A stretch of DNA of 64,000 nucleotides from an uncultured Steroidobacter sp. (GCF_937958065.1 NZ_CALFXI010000081.1:42597-106596); one strand, 5' to 3'; counted from the stretch's first letter, positions 17,901 through 26,781 are shown. The notes: a model not told the origin generated them from the sequence alone. Translations and numbers: made by a program.

Positions 17901-18931
17901 CCGCCGGTGATCTTTTTCGATTCGAGATAGCCGTAACCCGCCAGCGTGCGGTTCGCCGGCAGCCAGAACGTAGCGGGGAAGTAGCGGATCGCCACTCGCG
18001 TGCCGGTCAGCAGCGTGAATGCGCGCTGGGTGGTGACGCCGCCGACCGTCGAATTGGTCAAACAGCCATTGGTCTTGCCGACCTCGCAGCCCGCGCTGGT
18101 GCGTGCGACCTGCCAGTTCGGCGCCGGGTCGCCGCCGTTGGCGGCGGCCATGAAGCAGGTGCCTTCCGGCAACGTCATGCCTTCATAGACCTTGAAATAG
18201 AAGTTGTCGTCGGCGGAGTTGCGCGCTGGCAGGCTGGCGCAGGCCTCGGTGGTGGAGACATTGTTACGGCCCGCCATGTCGCGGGTCAGATCGACGGTCA
18301 GGTTCGTCTCGAACACCGGATCGAAGCGCGCCGCAGTCGGGCTGGCGGCAGTGAAGGTATAGCCGCCGCCGTCCTTCCACGGCGAATACGAGACCTCCGG
18401 ATCGAAGTACGCGGCGTTGTGTACGGGCGAGCGCGACCAGGCGAACGCGGGCAGCGGCGGGATCGCGAAGTGATCGTTGTTGCCATCGCCGGAGCGGCGC
18501 CGGGCCGTCTGGTTGCCGCTGCCCAGGCCGTTGGGGAACAGATAGACGTACTTCTTCCAGGTGCCGGAGGAATCGCCGGTGTTGTTGAAGTTCAGCGCGC
18601 CGCTCACGGGGATGTCCGATGTGCCATCGGCGTTGTTTCTGCAGCCGACGAAACTGTTGTTGTCGACGCTCGTGGAACACGATCCCGAGCTGCCGCTGCG
18701 CCACCAGGCCGCGCCGTCATTGGTGGGGAACAGAGTTTCGTTGTCCATCGAGCCGGAGTCGTCGATGGCCATGATGAGATTGGGCTGCGCGCCTGTGGCC
18801 AGAAACAATGGCGCATCCGAGAGTCCGAGCGTGCCGGCCGGCGCGCTGGCCGAGAAAGCCACCGCGGCGGCGACCGTGACGCTGTATCCAGCTTTGCGAA
18901 GCAGAGTGGCAGCCATGCGCATAGCAAACAT
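14957..18931 (-). CDS. pilY1: Type IV pilus tip-associated protein PilY1
   Basis: 1324 residues with a signal peptide. Early in the mature protein lies a von Willebrand A-like metal site DDSGS (57-61), then a long variable region. The C-terminal half holds the PilY1 beta-propeller with a calcium-loop motif DLNGDANAD near residue 1023 and a second EF-hand-like DLNRDGVFDD near the C-terminus. PilY1 sits at the pilus tip with the minor pilins and controls pilus extension, adhesion and surface sensing. Length is somewhat above the usual 1100-1200. Antisense frames across the gene (one of 858 codons) are shadows. Confidence 0.93.
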   Translation of the reverse strand: MFAMRMAATLLRKAGYSVTVAAAVAFSASAPAGTLGLSDAPLFLATGAQPNLIMAIDDSGSMDNETLFPTNDGAAWWRSGSSGSCSTSVDNNSFVGCRNNADGTSDIPVSGALNFNNTGDSSGTWKKYVYLFPNGLGSGNQTARRRSGDGNNDHFAIPPLPAFAWSRSPVHNAAYFDPEVSYSPWKDGGGYTFTAASPTAARFDPVFETNLTVDLTRDMAGRNNVSTTEACASLPARNSADDNFYFKVYEGMTLPEGTCFMAAANGGDPAPNWQVARTSAGCEVGKTNGCLTNSTVGGVTTQRAFTLLTGTRVAIRYFPATFWLPANRTLAGYGYLESKKITGGVAPDGTALVGYQIKPENFEAGKYDAAIQNFANWFQYYRKRHMALRAGLGESFSTVTGVRVDGFTINDRRDVTMASLDEPANRTALYQKFYRDWVRGGGTPNRSAVAKIISNYQRTGQGAPITAACQKNFGMLFTDGFSNQPAASDGITGNFNGVDANEPAPYRDAVNSTMADATLSAYRGPLRTDFVRGKVMPAKECKNLPEGHVGPEDCNTDLHMNFYAVTLGARGLQFNPDADQNPYDPTQYPTWPTNFPARHPSAVDDLWHATINGRGQLLNARSPKEIATQLNTVLRSIAEKDSTAGSVALNSGSITTDSIIFQSKFFSATWTGELLSYKLDPDNGTLLSSSERGATLGLSSDRKIFTINSAGQGVPFQFNSISGDAVRVRQLAPDTGLTTEQRLAEAQRMLNYIRGDSTNEALDGYRIREGRKGADAPLGDIVNSGPLYVSSPPFRYRDSLEGGALPESRYSKFAMDNRDRQPMVYVGANDGMLHAFYADEDKRGREAFAYVPGAVFSKLPALASPSYGHQFYVDGSPSLGDAYFGGRWRTVITGGLNKGGQGVYALDVTNPTSFNQNDVLWEFTDEDDADLGFTYSQPIISRLPNGKWYAIFGNGYNSMLDDDPADATPATTRVSTTGNAVLYLVELESGEAIKLNTGVGYAQRPKSTIPYGNGLATPSVVDLNGDANADFIYAGDLYGNLWRFDVRSNNSQNWGVSFNGAPLFKAVSRENEPQPITVRPEVARGPQGNGVIVLFGTGKYLEVSDRLTSPTLTHTFYGIVDRNAPVTYAGNNRATVLTQQTIQYEGPFPGSSTKVRVPSDNALEAGKLGWYLDLLQPGPVYQGEKQVTNPIVRNGAVIFTTLIPSNDPCDFGGDSWLMELDLLNGGRLDVTPFDLNRDGVFDDNDLVSGAEGGSGSAENNVAGGIFSEEGILQGAGVADGRLGTEEDGKAVQYKYLSGSSGRVQRVIENPRLGGNGRQSWRQIR

Positions 18932-18976
18932 TCCAGTAAAGTGATCCTGCTGCTGGTTCGATGCCTGGTTCGAGGG

Positions 18977-19558
18977 TCAGTTGAAGCGGCGCACGTACGT
19001 GCTGTGCAGGACGACGTTGGCGTTCTGCGTGCCGCCTTTGCCGCGTGCGACGACGCGATAGAAGATGCGGCTCGGCTGCGGGCCGCTGGGCGCCTTGCTC
19101 AATGCATCCGGCACTTCTTCGATCTGTTCGATGTAGAACCTCGGGTCCGCCAACGCGAGCCCGTCGCCACCGATCGCGGCGGTGCCGGCGGTGTAGGGCT
19201 GGGCGACCGTGTTCCACCACTCGTCGTCGGCGACGACCTGGTCTTCGTAGCTGAGCCGGCCGGCGTACGACTCGGTCAGGAAGTTGCGTTCGTAGACGAC
19301 CGCGCCGGGCGCGATGCCGGGCGAGGGCGCTGCCACCAGGCTGTCGCGATCGAGCCAGCGCTCGCCGGCGCGCAGGCCCGCTTCGGCGGCCTGGAATGCC
19401 AGCTCGAAATTGCGCTGGCTGCCGGCCATGCGCTCCTGCAGGCGCGTGCTCTGGCTGGCGCCGAGCGCGAGGATGGTGACCACCAGCAGCAACAGCATGC
19501 TGACGATCAGCACGGCGCCACGTTGCCGACGGAAAGAAGGAATGTTTCGCTGTTTCAT
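18977..19558 (-). CDS. pilX: Type IV minor pilin PilX
   Basis: 193 residues from the ATG at 19558; a GTG at 19585 would overlap pilW. The prepilin motif QRG/AVLIVSMLLLLVVTILAL lacks the Glu at +5, as is usual for PilX. The rest carries the PilX N-terminal domain pattern (RLQERMAGSQRNFELAFQAA). It lies between pilW and pilY1, with which PilX forms the priming complex. Confidence 0.88.
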   Translation of the reverse strand: MKQRNIPSFRRQRGAVLIVSMLLLLVVTILALGASQSTRLQERMAGSQRNFELAFQAAEAGLRAGERWLDRDSLVAAPSPGIAPGAVVYERNFLTESYAGRLSYEDQVVADDEWWNTVAQPYTAGTAAIGGDGLALADPRFYIEQIEEVPDALSKAPSGPQPSRIFYRVVARGKGGTQNANVVLHSTYVRRFN

Positions 19559-19581
19559 GATGAAGGTGCCAGACGATCGGA

Positions 19582-20682
19582 TCACTCGATGCGTACGCGA
19601 TTGCGGATGCCGACGGTGGTCGTGAACACATCCCGCAGGCGGCGATCGCGGGGCGGCGGAACTTCGGTATCGAGCAGCTGGTAAGTGCGCTCGTCCCGAT
19701 CGTTGCCGTATTCCTGGACGGAGCTCACCAGCATGGCGATGCGAACCGACACCACGCGGTCCCAGTTCGCGACCGTGCCGGCGGGCCGGTATTCATCGAC
19801 GACCCGATCGCCCTGCATGTCGACGCCGTATTCGATCTGCATCCGCTCGACGCCTTGCACCAGCTCTTCGGGATTGGTTTCGCCGACCTTGCGCCACAGC
19901 GAATTCATTCCTTCCGGCGCCGGCGCGCTGGCCTGGTCGACGTAGTAGATGACCGTCTCGACCGGCACGACTTCGGCGGCCTTCAGGAAGGGATAGCTGG
20001 TGCTGTTGGTGACATTGCCGGGGATGGTGTTCTCGCCGATGGGGCGAATCAGCTGGTTGCCGGACGCATTCGCGAAGAAGAACGACACGGCTTCGCAGCT
20101 GTACGCCATGAGCACGTTGCCAGCACCCGGCTGGATGCCGTTGGCGCTGCCGGCGCTCTTCACGAGCAGAGCGCCCGTGGCATCCAGCGTGATGCCATCG
20201 TCGCCGACCATGTCCTGCGTGACTTGCATCGGCACGACGTCGAGGCGCGCTCCGCGGACCACCAGCACGTCGCTGTCTTCGGCGGGCGATAAGCCCTGGA
20301 TGGTTGGATGAAGCGCGGGCGACCAGCTACCCGAGCCCGACGAGTCGTAGCCCAACACCGGCGGACTGTCCATGAAGGCGTATTCCAGCGTGGCGGTCGT
20401 GTCGGCATTCAGGGCCGAGGCGATCGCCGTGGGCTGGCGCGAGCAGCCGGAGAACCCGGCGGAGCGGATGTGTCGGGACAACTGATCCAGCGCGAACCGG
20501 CCGGTCTCCTGCACGCGAGACAGCTGATCCGTGGACTCGTAGGCGACGCGCGAGCTGGAGAAGATCGCTACGACGCCCGCGAGCAGCAGCAGGCTCAGAG
20601 CCATGGCGACCATCAGCTCGACCAGGCTGAAGCCGGCCATGCTGAGTTTGGAGAGGCGCATCGGACCGCGGGAGGAGTGCAT
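19582..20682 (-). CDS. pilW: Type IV minor pilin PilW
   Basis: 366 residues. The prepilin site MAG/FSLVELMVAMALSLLLLAG follows a 17-residue leader, with Glu at +5. The next part (ETGRFALDQLSRHIRSAGF) is the family signature. PilW is a large pseudopilin-like minor pilin that joins PilV, PilX and PilY1 at the pilus tip. Only three bases separate it from pilV. Confidence 0.9.
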   Translation of the reverse strand: MHSSRGPMRLSKLSMAGFSLVELMVAMALSLLLLAGVVAIFSSSRVAYESTDQLSRVQETGRFALDQLSRHIRSAGFSGCSRQPTAIASALNADTTATLEYAFMDSPPVLGYDSSGSGSWSPALHPTIQGLSPAEDSDVLVVRGARLDVVPMQVTQDMVGDDGITLDATGALLVKSAGSANGIQPGAGNVLMAYSCEAVSFFFANASGNQLIRPIGENTIPGNVTNSTSYPFLKAAEVVPVETVIYYVDQASAPAPEGMNSLWRKVGETNPEELVQGVERMQIEYGVDMQGDRVVDEYRPAGTVANWDRVVSVRIAMLVSSVQEYGNDRDERTYQLLDTEVPPPRDRRLRDVFTTTVGIRNRVRIE

Positions 20683-20685
20683 GGC

Positions 20686-21195
20686 TCAGATCTCCGAGCG
20701 CGTCTGGAACTGACGCAACTCGCCGTCGGCACCGTCCGTATCGTTCTGCTCGTCGGCGCCGCTGCCGTCGCCGCGCTCACGCCAGCGAATGGTCACGGTC
20801 ACGACATGCCTGCGAGTGGCGGCGTCGTAAGTTCGCTCGATGCGGCCCGCAGCCTCGGTGTCCGTCCCGGGCAGCGTGCGATCGATGTCCCGCTGCCAGT
20901 CGCGCAGATCCTGACCGGCGCGCGTCGAGTCGTCGCCTTCGCCATTGAAATCCACTGAATACGAGCCTGCGCGGAAGTCGAAAGGATTGACGCGCATCCG
21001 ATCGAGGATGTCGCCCGCCAGCACACTGGCCTGCGAGCGCACGTACGCGTCCTGATTGCCGCGCAACGTCGTGAGCTGCAGGGCGGCGACCCCGAGCAGG
21101 CCCACCGAGATCAGGACCACGGTCACCAGAATCTCGATCAGCGTGAAGCCGCGCTGCGTCGCTGGCGAGCGAAGTTGCAAACTCGTCATGAGCAA
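20686..21195 (-). CDS. pilV: Type IV minor pilin PilV
   Basis: 169 residues; the second Met at 21189 would remove two. The prepilin motif QRG/FTLIEILVTVVLISVGLLG is canonical and the following LQLTTLRGNQDAYVRSQASV is typical of PilV. Its start overlaps the end of fimT, so the genes are coupled. It is part of the minor-pilin initiation complex. Confidence 0.9.
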   Translation of the reverse strand: MLMTSLQLRSPATQRGFTLIEILVTVVLISVGLLGVAALQLTTLRGNQDAYVRSQASVLAGDILDRMRVNPFDFRAGSYSVDFNGEGDDSTRAGQDLRDWQRDIDRTLPGTDTEAAGRIERTYDAATRRHVVTVTIRWRERGDGSGADEQNDTDGADGELRQFQTRSEI

Positions 21196-21722
21196 GGGCC
21201 CTTGGCAGTGCTGACGCGCCCGGTGGCCGTGACGTTGATGACCCGGGTCTCGGTGATGGAGCAGCGATTCATGTTGACGGGGCGGATCACGAAGCTCTGC
21301 GCGAGGGTCTCGCCCGAGCGGAAACCGAAACGGACGTAAGCCTGGGAGGCGGTGATATCGAAGCCCGCGACCGGCGGCTCGCCGGTTTGCAGCACTTCGT
21401 CGGTGCCGTCGATGACGCCGGGATTGCCACTGCGGTCGGTGAAAATGATCCAGCCGAACTGCCAGTTGGTGGAGTCGCCGCAGGCGGTGCGATCAGCACT
21501 GCTTGCGGCGCAGACCGTGACTGGCACGGAACGCGCGGCAACTTCGGCGCGGGCGTAGTTCAGCGCGCCCACCACCGAGTTGGCCTGGGTGGCGATGCGT
21601 TGATTGCTGACCAGGTTGGTGAATGCCGGTACGCCGATCGCGACCAGGACGGCGAAGACGCTCATTCCGGTGATGAGCTCGACGAGCGAGAAGCCAGCTG
21701 CACGTGTGTAGGTTGGTCTCAT
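21186..21722 (-). CDS. fimT: Type IV pilus protein FimT/GspH family
   Basis: 178 residues from the ATG at 21722, which puts the prepilin site (AAG/FSLVELITGMSVFAVLVAIG) about 11 residues in; the open frame extends far upstream without similarity. A GspH/FimT-type C-terminal domain with two Cys pairs follows. It is first in the minor-pilin operon. FimT-type pilins have been tied to DNA uptake in relatives, which is possible here but not shown. Confidence 0.85.
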   Translation of the reverse strand: MRPTYTRAAGFSLVELITGMSVFAVLVAIGVPAFTNLVSNQRIATQANSVVGALNYARAEVAARSVPVTVCAASSADRTACGDSTNWQFGWIIFTDRSGNPGVIDGTDEVLQTGEPPVAGFDITASQAYVRFGFRSGETLAQSFVIRPVNMNRCSITETRVINVTATGRVSTAKGPCS

Positions 21723-21889
21723 ATGGGCATCCCTGACGCGGCGTGAATATAAAGACGCGCGTCGGCAGATGCCGGGCATGCCGATCAGCGGCACGCCGCG
21801 CAGGACCAGCGGCGGGCGCAACGAAATATCGTCAAATGCGGGAGTGAACTTTCCCGCCGCGTTCAGGAAATCGGCAGAGCGCTGTGGAC

Positions 21890-21945
21890 TTGCGGACTTA
21901 CGAGCGACTCCTGTATATATAGTCAAATGGTGGTTATCCATACAG
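21890..21945 (+). promoter_or_regulatory. lexA promoter with one or two imperfect LexA boxes
   Basis: A -35-like TTGCGG (21890-21895), 18-base spacer and TATATA (21914-21919). The -10 overlaps CTGTATATATAGTCAA (21911-21926), which matches the left arm and core of the CTGT-N8-ACAG SOS box but has TCAA on the right. A second half-match, GTGGTTATCCATACAG (21930-21945), carries only the right arm. Weak autoregulatory boxes are plausible. Confidence 0.45.
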
Positions 21946-21952
21946 GTGACGT

Positions 21953-22579
21953 GTGTCCGAACTGACGCCCCGGCAACGCGAGATCGTCAAACTGATTCAG
22001 GAATCTCTGCGCGACAACGGTATGCCGCCCACGCGGGCCGAGATCGCGAGCGCCATGGGCTTCAAATCCGCGAACGCCGCCGAGGAACATCTGCGCGCGC
22101 TACAGAAGAAAGGGGTCCTGGACATCATCCCGGGGGCGTCGCGCGGCATTCAATTGAAAGACTCTCTTCGTGAGCAAATGGGTCTGCCGCTGATTGGTCG
22201 AGTTGCAGCCGGCAGGCCCATGCTCGCGGAGGAGCACATCGAAGGCCGTTATCAGATCGATCCGAAGATCTTCCAGCCGCGCGCGCATTACCTGCTCAAG
22301 GTGCGCGGCCAGAGTATGAAAGACATCGGCATCATGGACGGCGATCTGGTCGCCGTGCACCGCACGCCGGAAGTGCGCAACCGCCAGGTCGTGGTGGCGC
22401 GCCTGGACAATGAAGTGACGGTGAAGCGCTACAAGCAGGACGGCAAGATCGTCTGGCTGTTGCCCGAGAACGAGGAGTTCGAGCCCATCCGCGTCGACTT
22501 GAAGGAACAGTCGCTGATCATCGAAGGCATCGTGGTGGGCGTGCTGCGTCAGGGCAAATCCAAAGGGCTGTTCCAGTAG
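21953..22579 (+). CDS. lexA: SOS repressor LexA
   Basis: 208 residues. N-terminal winged helix-turn-helix (MSELTPRQREIVKLIQESLR to about 70) and C-terminal S24 self-cleavage domain. The cleavage site is the AG pair in GRVAAGRP (about 90), the nucleophile Ser lies in VRGQSMKD and the Lys in RLDNEVTVKR. The start is GTG at 21953. LexA represses DNA-damage genes; a perfect box lies in front of the imu operon at 63.2 kb. It is convergent with nasA, three bases apart. Confidence 0.97.
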   Translation: MSELTPRQREIVKLIQESLRDNGMPPTRAEIASAMGFKSANAAEEHLRALQKKGVLDIIPGASRGIQLKDSLREQMGLPLIGRVAAGRPMLAEEHIEGRYQIDPKIFQPRAHYLLKVRGQSMKDIGIMDGDLVAVHRTPEVRNRQVVVARLDNEVTVKRYKQDGKIVWLLPENEEFEPIRVDLKEQSLIIEGIVVGVLRQGKSKGLFQ

Positions 22580-22582
22580 GCC

Positions 22583-25228
22583 TCATCTGGCCAGCAGCGA
22601 CTTGATCTCCGGCAGGCACGAGCCGCAGTTCGTGCCTGCCCGCAACTTGCGCCCCACCTCCTGCGGGGTCTGCAACCGATCCCGGGCAATAGCCTTGCAC
22701 AGGGTGTTCCGGCCCACGCCAAAGCACGAGCACACCATCGGGCCCGGGTCTTCCGCAGCGCCAGTTGGTCCGCCATTGAGCAGTGCTGTGCGATCCGTTT
22801 CGCTGATGCGCTTCTTCGCGAACAGATTGGACAACCAGCTTCGCGATGGCAGGTCGGTGCGCGGAGAAATTAACACGCAGCCCTCGATGCGCTCGTCGGC
22901 CAGCAGTGCGCATCGATACACGCCGCAGGCGGGATCCGAGAACTCCACCCAGTCCGCGTCTGGATGATCACCGTGAAGCGTCTGGCGCGCCCACTCCGAG
23001 GCGGGTGAGCGGCCCCGTCCAGCAATCTCGTAGCGCATGAACGCCGTGCCGCGGATGGCAGTCCACCAGGTCGCATCCAAGCTTGCTATCGGACGGCGCG
23101 TCAGCACGAAGCCATGCCAGTTGACCGGGAACGGTGTGACGCGCGCCGGCGTGTGTTTGAACTCGGGCTCGCCGGAGACCGGGTCGACGACCGGATTGAC
23201 CAATGCGCCAGCGCGAGCGTCCGAAGCAAAGGCGCTGTTCCAGTGGATGGGCACGAAGATCGAGCCGCGCGGCATTTCGCCGCTGGTCCTGACTCGTGCA
23301 ACCAGTGCGCCCCACTGCGTTTCGACGCGCGCTAGTTGGCCCTCGCTCACCGCCGATAGCAACGCGTCCTGCGCATGCATGTCCACATACGGCTCTGATA
23401 GGTGCGTGCTCAGCTGAGGTGCGCGACCGGTACGAGTCATCGTGTGCCATTGATCGCGGATGCGGCCGGTGTTCAGTATCCACGGAAATTCAGCATCAGC
23501 TTGATTACGTGGCCCCCGCGGCGGGGTAGGCACGAACCGCGCGCGATGACCGCGGGAATAGAAGCGTCCGGTTCCAAGCAGGCGCGCCGTGCCGGGATGA
23601 TTGCGTTCAGGGACGGGCCACTGGATGGGCGCGAGATCCTCGTACTCGGTGGAACTGATCTCGGCCAGACCGCCGATGTCGAAGGCGCGCTCGCCATCGT
23701 TCTCGAACGCCGACAGGGCGGCGTGCTCGATGAAGATCTCGTGCGCGTTGCCGTAATTGAAGCCGTGATCGAAGCCCATGCGCCGCGCGACTTCGCACAT
23801 CAGCCACCAGTCCGGCCGCGCTTCGCCACTCAATCGCTGAAATGCACGCTGACGCGAGATACGCCGCTCCGAGTTGGTGACAGTGCCATCCTTTTCGCCC
23901 CAGCCGGCGGCCGGTAGCAGCACGTGCGCGAAAGCATTCGTGTCCGTGCCCGCGAAACAATCGGACACGACGACCAGCTCGCAACGTCGCAGCGCCTCTT
24001 TGACCTTATCGGCATCGGGCAGGCTGACGACCGGATTGGTCGCCATGATCCACACGGCTTTCACCTTGCCGTCGTAAATGGCGTCGAACAGCTCGACCGC
24101 TTTCAGGCCAGCGCGTTCGGCGATGCGCGGGCTGCGCCAAAAGCTTCGCACCCGCTCGCGATGGATCGCGTCTTCCAGGTCCATGTGCGCGGCGAGCATG
24201 TTGGCGAGCCCGCCGACTTCGCGGCCGCCCATCGCATTGGGTTGGCCGGTGATCGAGAACGGCCCCATGCCTGGGGCACCGAGGCGGCCAGTGAGCAAAT
24301 GGCAGTTGATGATGCTGTTGACCTTGTCGGTGCCGGCGGAGGACTGGTTCACGCCCATCGAAAACGCGGTGATGACCCGCTCGAACCCGGCGAACATTCG
24401 ATAGAACTCGAGCAGACGATTCGTGTCGATGCCGCAGGCGGTCGCAACCTGCCTCACGTCACCTGCTGATGCGCGTGCAACTTGCAACGCATCGTCCAAT
24501 CCTTCGGTATGGCTCGCGATGAACTCGTCCGCGATGTGGCCGTGTTCATGCAGATATGCGAGCAGCCCATTGAACAGCCAGACATCGCTGCCGCTCCGCA
24601 CCGGCAGATGCAAATCCGCGATCTCGGCAGTCATGGTGCGACGGGGGTCGATGACCACGATCCTCATTTCCGGCCGCTGTTGTTTGGCCCGAGCGATCCG
24701 TTGGTACAGTACGGGATGACACCAGGCCGTGTTCGAGCCGACCAGAACGATCAGATCCGCCAGCTCCAGATCCTCGTAGCACGCCGGCACGACGTCTTCG
24801 CCGAACGCGCGCTTGTGGCCGGCGACCGCGGATGACATGCACAGTCGGGAGTTGGTATCGATGTTCGCGGTGCCGATGAAGCCTTTCATCAGCTTGTTGG
24901 CGACGTAGTAGTCCTCGGTCAGCAACTGGCCCGAGACGTACAGCGCGACGGCATCAGGTCCGTTCTCGCCGATGATGCGCTTGAAGCCATTTGCGACGTG
25001 GGTCAAGGCCGCGTCCATGCTCACGCGCGTGCCGTTGATTTCCGGATAGAGCAGGCGTCCTTCCGTGCCGAGCGTCTGACCCAGCGCGGATCCTTTCGAA
25101 CACAGCCGTCCGTAATTGGCAGGATGAGTCGGATCGCCACTGGTGTTGACCCGGCCGCGTGCGGCGTCGACTTCCGCGACGACGCCGCACCCGACGCCAC
25201 AATATGGGCACGTCGTTCTGATACTCAC
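22583..25228 (-). CDS. nasA: Assimilatory nitrate reductase catalytic subunit
   Basis: 881 residues. The GTG at 25228 overlaps the preceding stop (GTGA) and places the [4Fe-4S] motif CPYCGVGC at residues 7-14, with the fourth Cys in RLCSKG; the open frame upstream of it overlaps the previous gene. The molybdopterin oxidoreductase and molydopterin-binding domains follow. At the C-terminus is a BFD-like [2Fe-2S] domain with CSCFGVG and GTNCGSC. It reduces nitrate to nitrite in the cytoplasm for nitrogen assimilation. No Tat signal is present, which excludes a periplasmic Nap enzyme. It is third in the nirB operon. Confidence 0.94.
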   Translation of the reverse strand: MSIRTTCPYCGVGCGVVAEVDAARGRVNTSGDPTHPANYGRLCSKGSALGQTLGTEGRLLYPEINGTRVSMDAALTHVANGFKRIIGENGPDAVALYVSGQLLTEDYYVANKLMKGFIGTANIDTNSRLCMSSAVAGHKRAFGEDVVPACYEDLELADLIVLVGSNTAWCHPVLYQRIARAKQQRPEMRIVVIDPRRTMTAEIADLHLPVRSGSDVWLFNGLLAYLHEHGHIADEFIASHTEGLDDALQVARASAGDVRQVATACGIDTNRLLEFYRMFAGFERVITAFSMGVNQSSAGTDKVNSIINCHLLTGRLGAPGMGPFSITGQPNAMGGREVGGLANMLAAHMDLEDAIHRERVRSFWRSPRIAERAGLKAVELFDAIYDGKVKAVWIMATNPVVSLPDADKVKEALRRCELVVVSDCFAGTDTNAFAHVLLPAAGWGEKDGTVTNSERRISRQRAFQRLSGEARPDWWLMCEVARRMGFDHGFNYGNAHEIFIEHAALSAFENDGERAFDIGGLAEISSTEYEDLAPIQWPVPERNHPGTARLLGTGRFYSRGHRARFVPTPPRGPRNQADAEFPWILNTGRIRDQWHTMTRTGRAPQLSTHLSEPYVDMHAQDALLSAVSEGQLARVETQWGALVARVRTSGEMPRGSIFVPIHWNSAFASDARAGALVNPVVDPVSGEPEFKHTPARVTPFPVNWHGFVLTRRPIASLDATWWTAIRGTAFMRYEIAGRGRSPASEWARQTLHGDHPDADWVEFSDPACGVYRCALLADERIEGCVLISPRTDLPSRSWLSNLFAKKRISETDRTALLNGGPTGAAEDPGPMVCSCFGVGRNTLCKAIARDRLQTPQEVGRKLRAGTNCGSCLPEIKSLLAR

Positions 25229-26781
25229 TGTGGCCGGGCCACCGCTTCGCCAAATATCAGTTTGTCGCGGAGCGGACCCACGTCGCGGCCCTCGTTCATG
25301 AGCTCGCAATACCAGGCACCGTCGCGAGTATCGCCATACAGCACCGCGCCGCGCACCTTGTTGTTCTCGATGACGATACGTTTATAGATGCCGCGCTTCG
25401 AGTCCCGCAGCACCAATGCCTCACTGCCCGGGCCGCCGAGGAAATCGCCGGCGGAGAACAGATCGATGCCGGTGACCTTGAGATGGGTGGACAGCATCGA
25501 TCCGCGATACCGGCCGACGCCATGCTCGGCCAGGTGGGTGGCGCAGACGCTGGCCTGCTCATAGAGAGGAGCAACCAGGCCGTACGTATTGTTTCGATGC
25601 TGGACGCATTCGCCGACTGCGTACACGCAGGGATCGAACGTTTGCATCGTGTCGTTGACCAGCACGCCGCGGTCGCATCGCAGGCCGGCGGCGCGAGCCA
25701 GCTCTGTATTCGGGCGAATGCCGGCCGCCATGACGACGAGATCCGCCTCGATGAGGGTGCCGTCGGCGAACTGCACGGCACGCACGCGATCCATGCCAAG
25801 AATGGCCGTGGTCTTTGCCGGCATGTGGAATTGCAGTCCGCGTTTCTCCAGCGACTGTTTCAATAGCTGGGCGGCCACGGGATCGAGCTGTCGCTCCATC
25901 AATGTTTCCAGCAAGTGCACCACGGTGACTTGCATGCCTTGCTTCAGCAGCGCATTCGCAGCTTCCAAGCCCAGCAGTCCGCCGCCAATGACGACGGCCT
26001 TCTTGTGCGTGCGAGCCGCTTCGAGCATCGTGTTCACGTCCTGCAGGTCGCGGAACGTCACCACGCCCGGCAGCTCTTTACCGGGAACCGGAAGCACGAT
26101 GGGATTGGAGCCCGTTGCCAGCAGCAGGCGATCGTATTCAGCTTCGATGCCATTGCGTGAGCGCACGCGACGGCGGACGCGGTCGATCGCAACGGCTGGA
26201 TCGCCGAGATGCAGCGTGACGCCATTGTCCCGATACCATTGGATCGGATTCAGCACGATGTCGTCGAATCGTTTCTCGCCGGCCAGCAGGGGCGAGAGCA
26301 GGATGCGGTTGTAATTGGGGACCGGCTCGGCGCCGAACACAGTGATGTCGTACGGCTGGCCGGAGATGCCGAGCAACTCCTCGACCACTTTCATGCCCGC
26401 CATGCCGTTGCCGATGACGACGAGCCTGCGGCGCGTGGTCTTGCGCAACGGCTGGGTCTTGATCCAGATCTTGCCGTCGCTCACTCGCGTCGGCCACGCG
26501 CGCACCGAGTAATTCGCGTCTTCGATGCAACGGCCGGTGGCGAGATTGAAGTGATGTTTGTAAACAGGGGAGGCGACCACGGGCTCGCCGTTGATATCCC
26601 CGACCAGCCCGCGCGAGAGCACGTTGGCTTCACTGTGCGGATCGTAGTTGTCGAGCGCGTAGATCGCGTCGCCAACCCGGAACACGGCGATTTGCCGCCC
26701 GTCGATCAGAGCAGCGACCCCGCTGTTCGGCAGCACGTCCTCGAACGAGCAGACGCTGCTCCAGGTGTGAGTGGGCTTCAT
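25225..26781 (-). CDS. Fusion of NirD-like small subunit and FAD/NAD(P)H oxidoreductase
   Basis: 518 residues in two parts. Residues about 1-110 are a NirD-type Rieske-fold domain without the Cys/His ligands, as is normal for NirD (YALDNYDPHSEANVLSRGL). From about 117 it is a pyridine-nucleotide-disulphide oxidoreductase related to the N-terminus of NirB, with FAD motif VVIGNGMAG and NAD motif VVIGGGLLGLEAANAL. The second part resembles the reductase subunits that feed electrons to assimilatory nitrate reductase in Klebsiella and Bacillus. The gene overlaps both neighbours (ATGA and GTGA), so it likely acts with both NirB and the nitrate reductase. Confidence 0.88.
   Translation of the reverse strand: MKPTHTWSSVCSFEDVLPNSGVAALIDGRQIAVFRVGDAIYALDNYDPHSEANVLSRGLVGDINGEPVVASPVYKHHFNLATGRCIEDANYSVRAWPTRVSDGKIWIKTQPLRKTTRRRLVVIGNGMAGMKVVEELLGISGQPYDITVFGAEPVPNYNRILLSPLLAGEKRFDDIVLNPIQWYRDNGVTLHLGDPAVAIDRVRRRVRSRNGIEAEYDRLLLATGSNPIVLPVPGKELPGVVTFRDLQDVNTMLEAARTHKKAVVIGGGLLGLEAANALLKQGMQVTVVHLLETLMERQLDPVAAQLLKQSLEKRGLQFHMPAKTTAILGMDRVRAVQFADGTLIEADLVVMAAGIRPNTELARAAGLRCDRGVLVNDTMQTFDPCVYAVGECVQHRNNTYGLVAPLYEQASVCATHLAEHGVGRYRGSMLSTHLKVTGIDLFSAGDFLGGPGSEALVLRDSKRGIYKRIVIENNKVRGAVLYGDTRDGAWYCELMNEGRDVGPLRDKLIFGEAVARPQ

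Noticed and set aside
17108..19684. 858-codon open frame antisense to pilY1 and pilX
   Set aside because: It mirrors the coding frames of pilY1/pilX; composition is that of a GC-rich shadow, with no recognisable domain.
25228..25309. N-terminal extension of nasA
   Set aside because: It overlaps the previous gene and lacks family similarity; the GTG at 25228 fits the cluster motif position.
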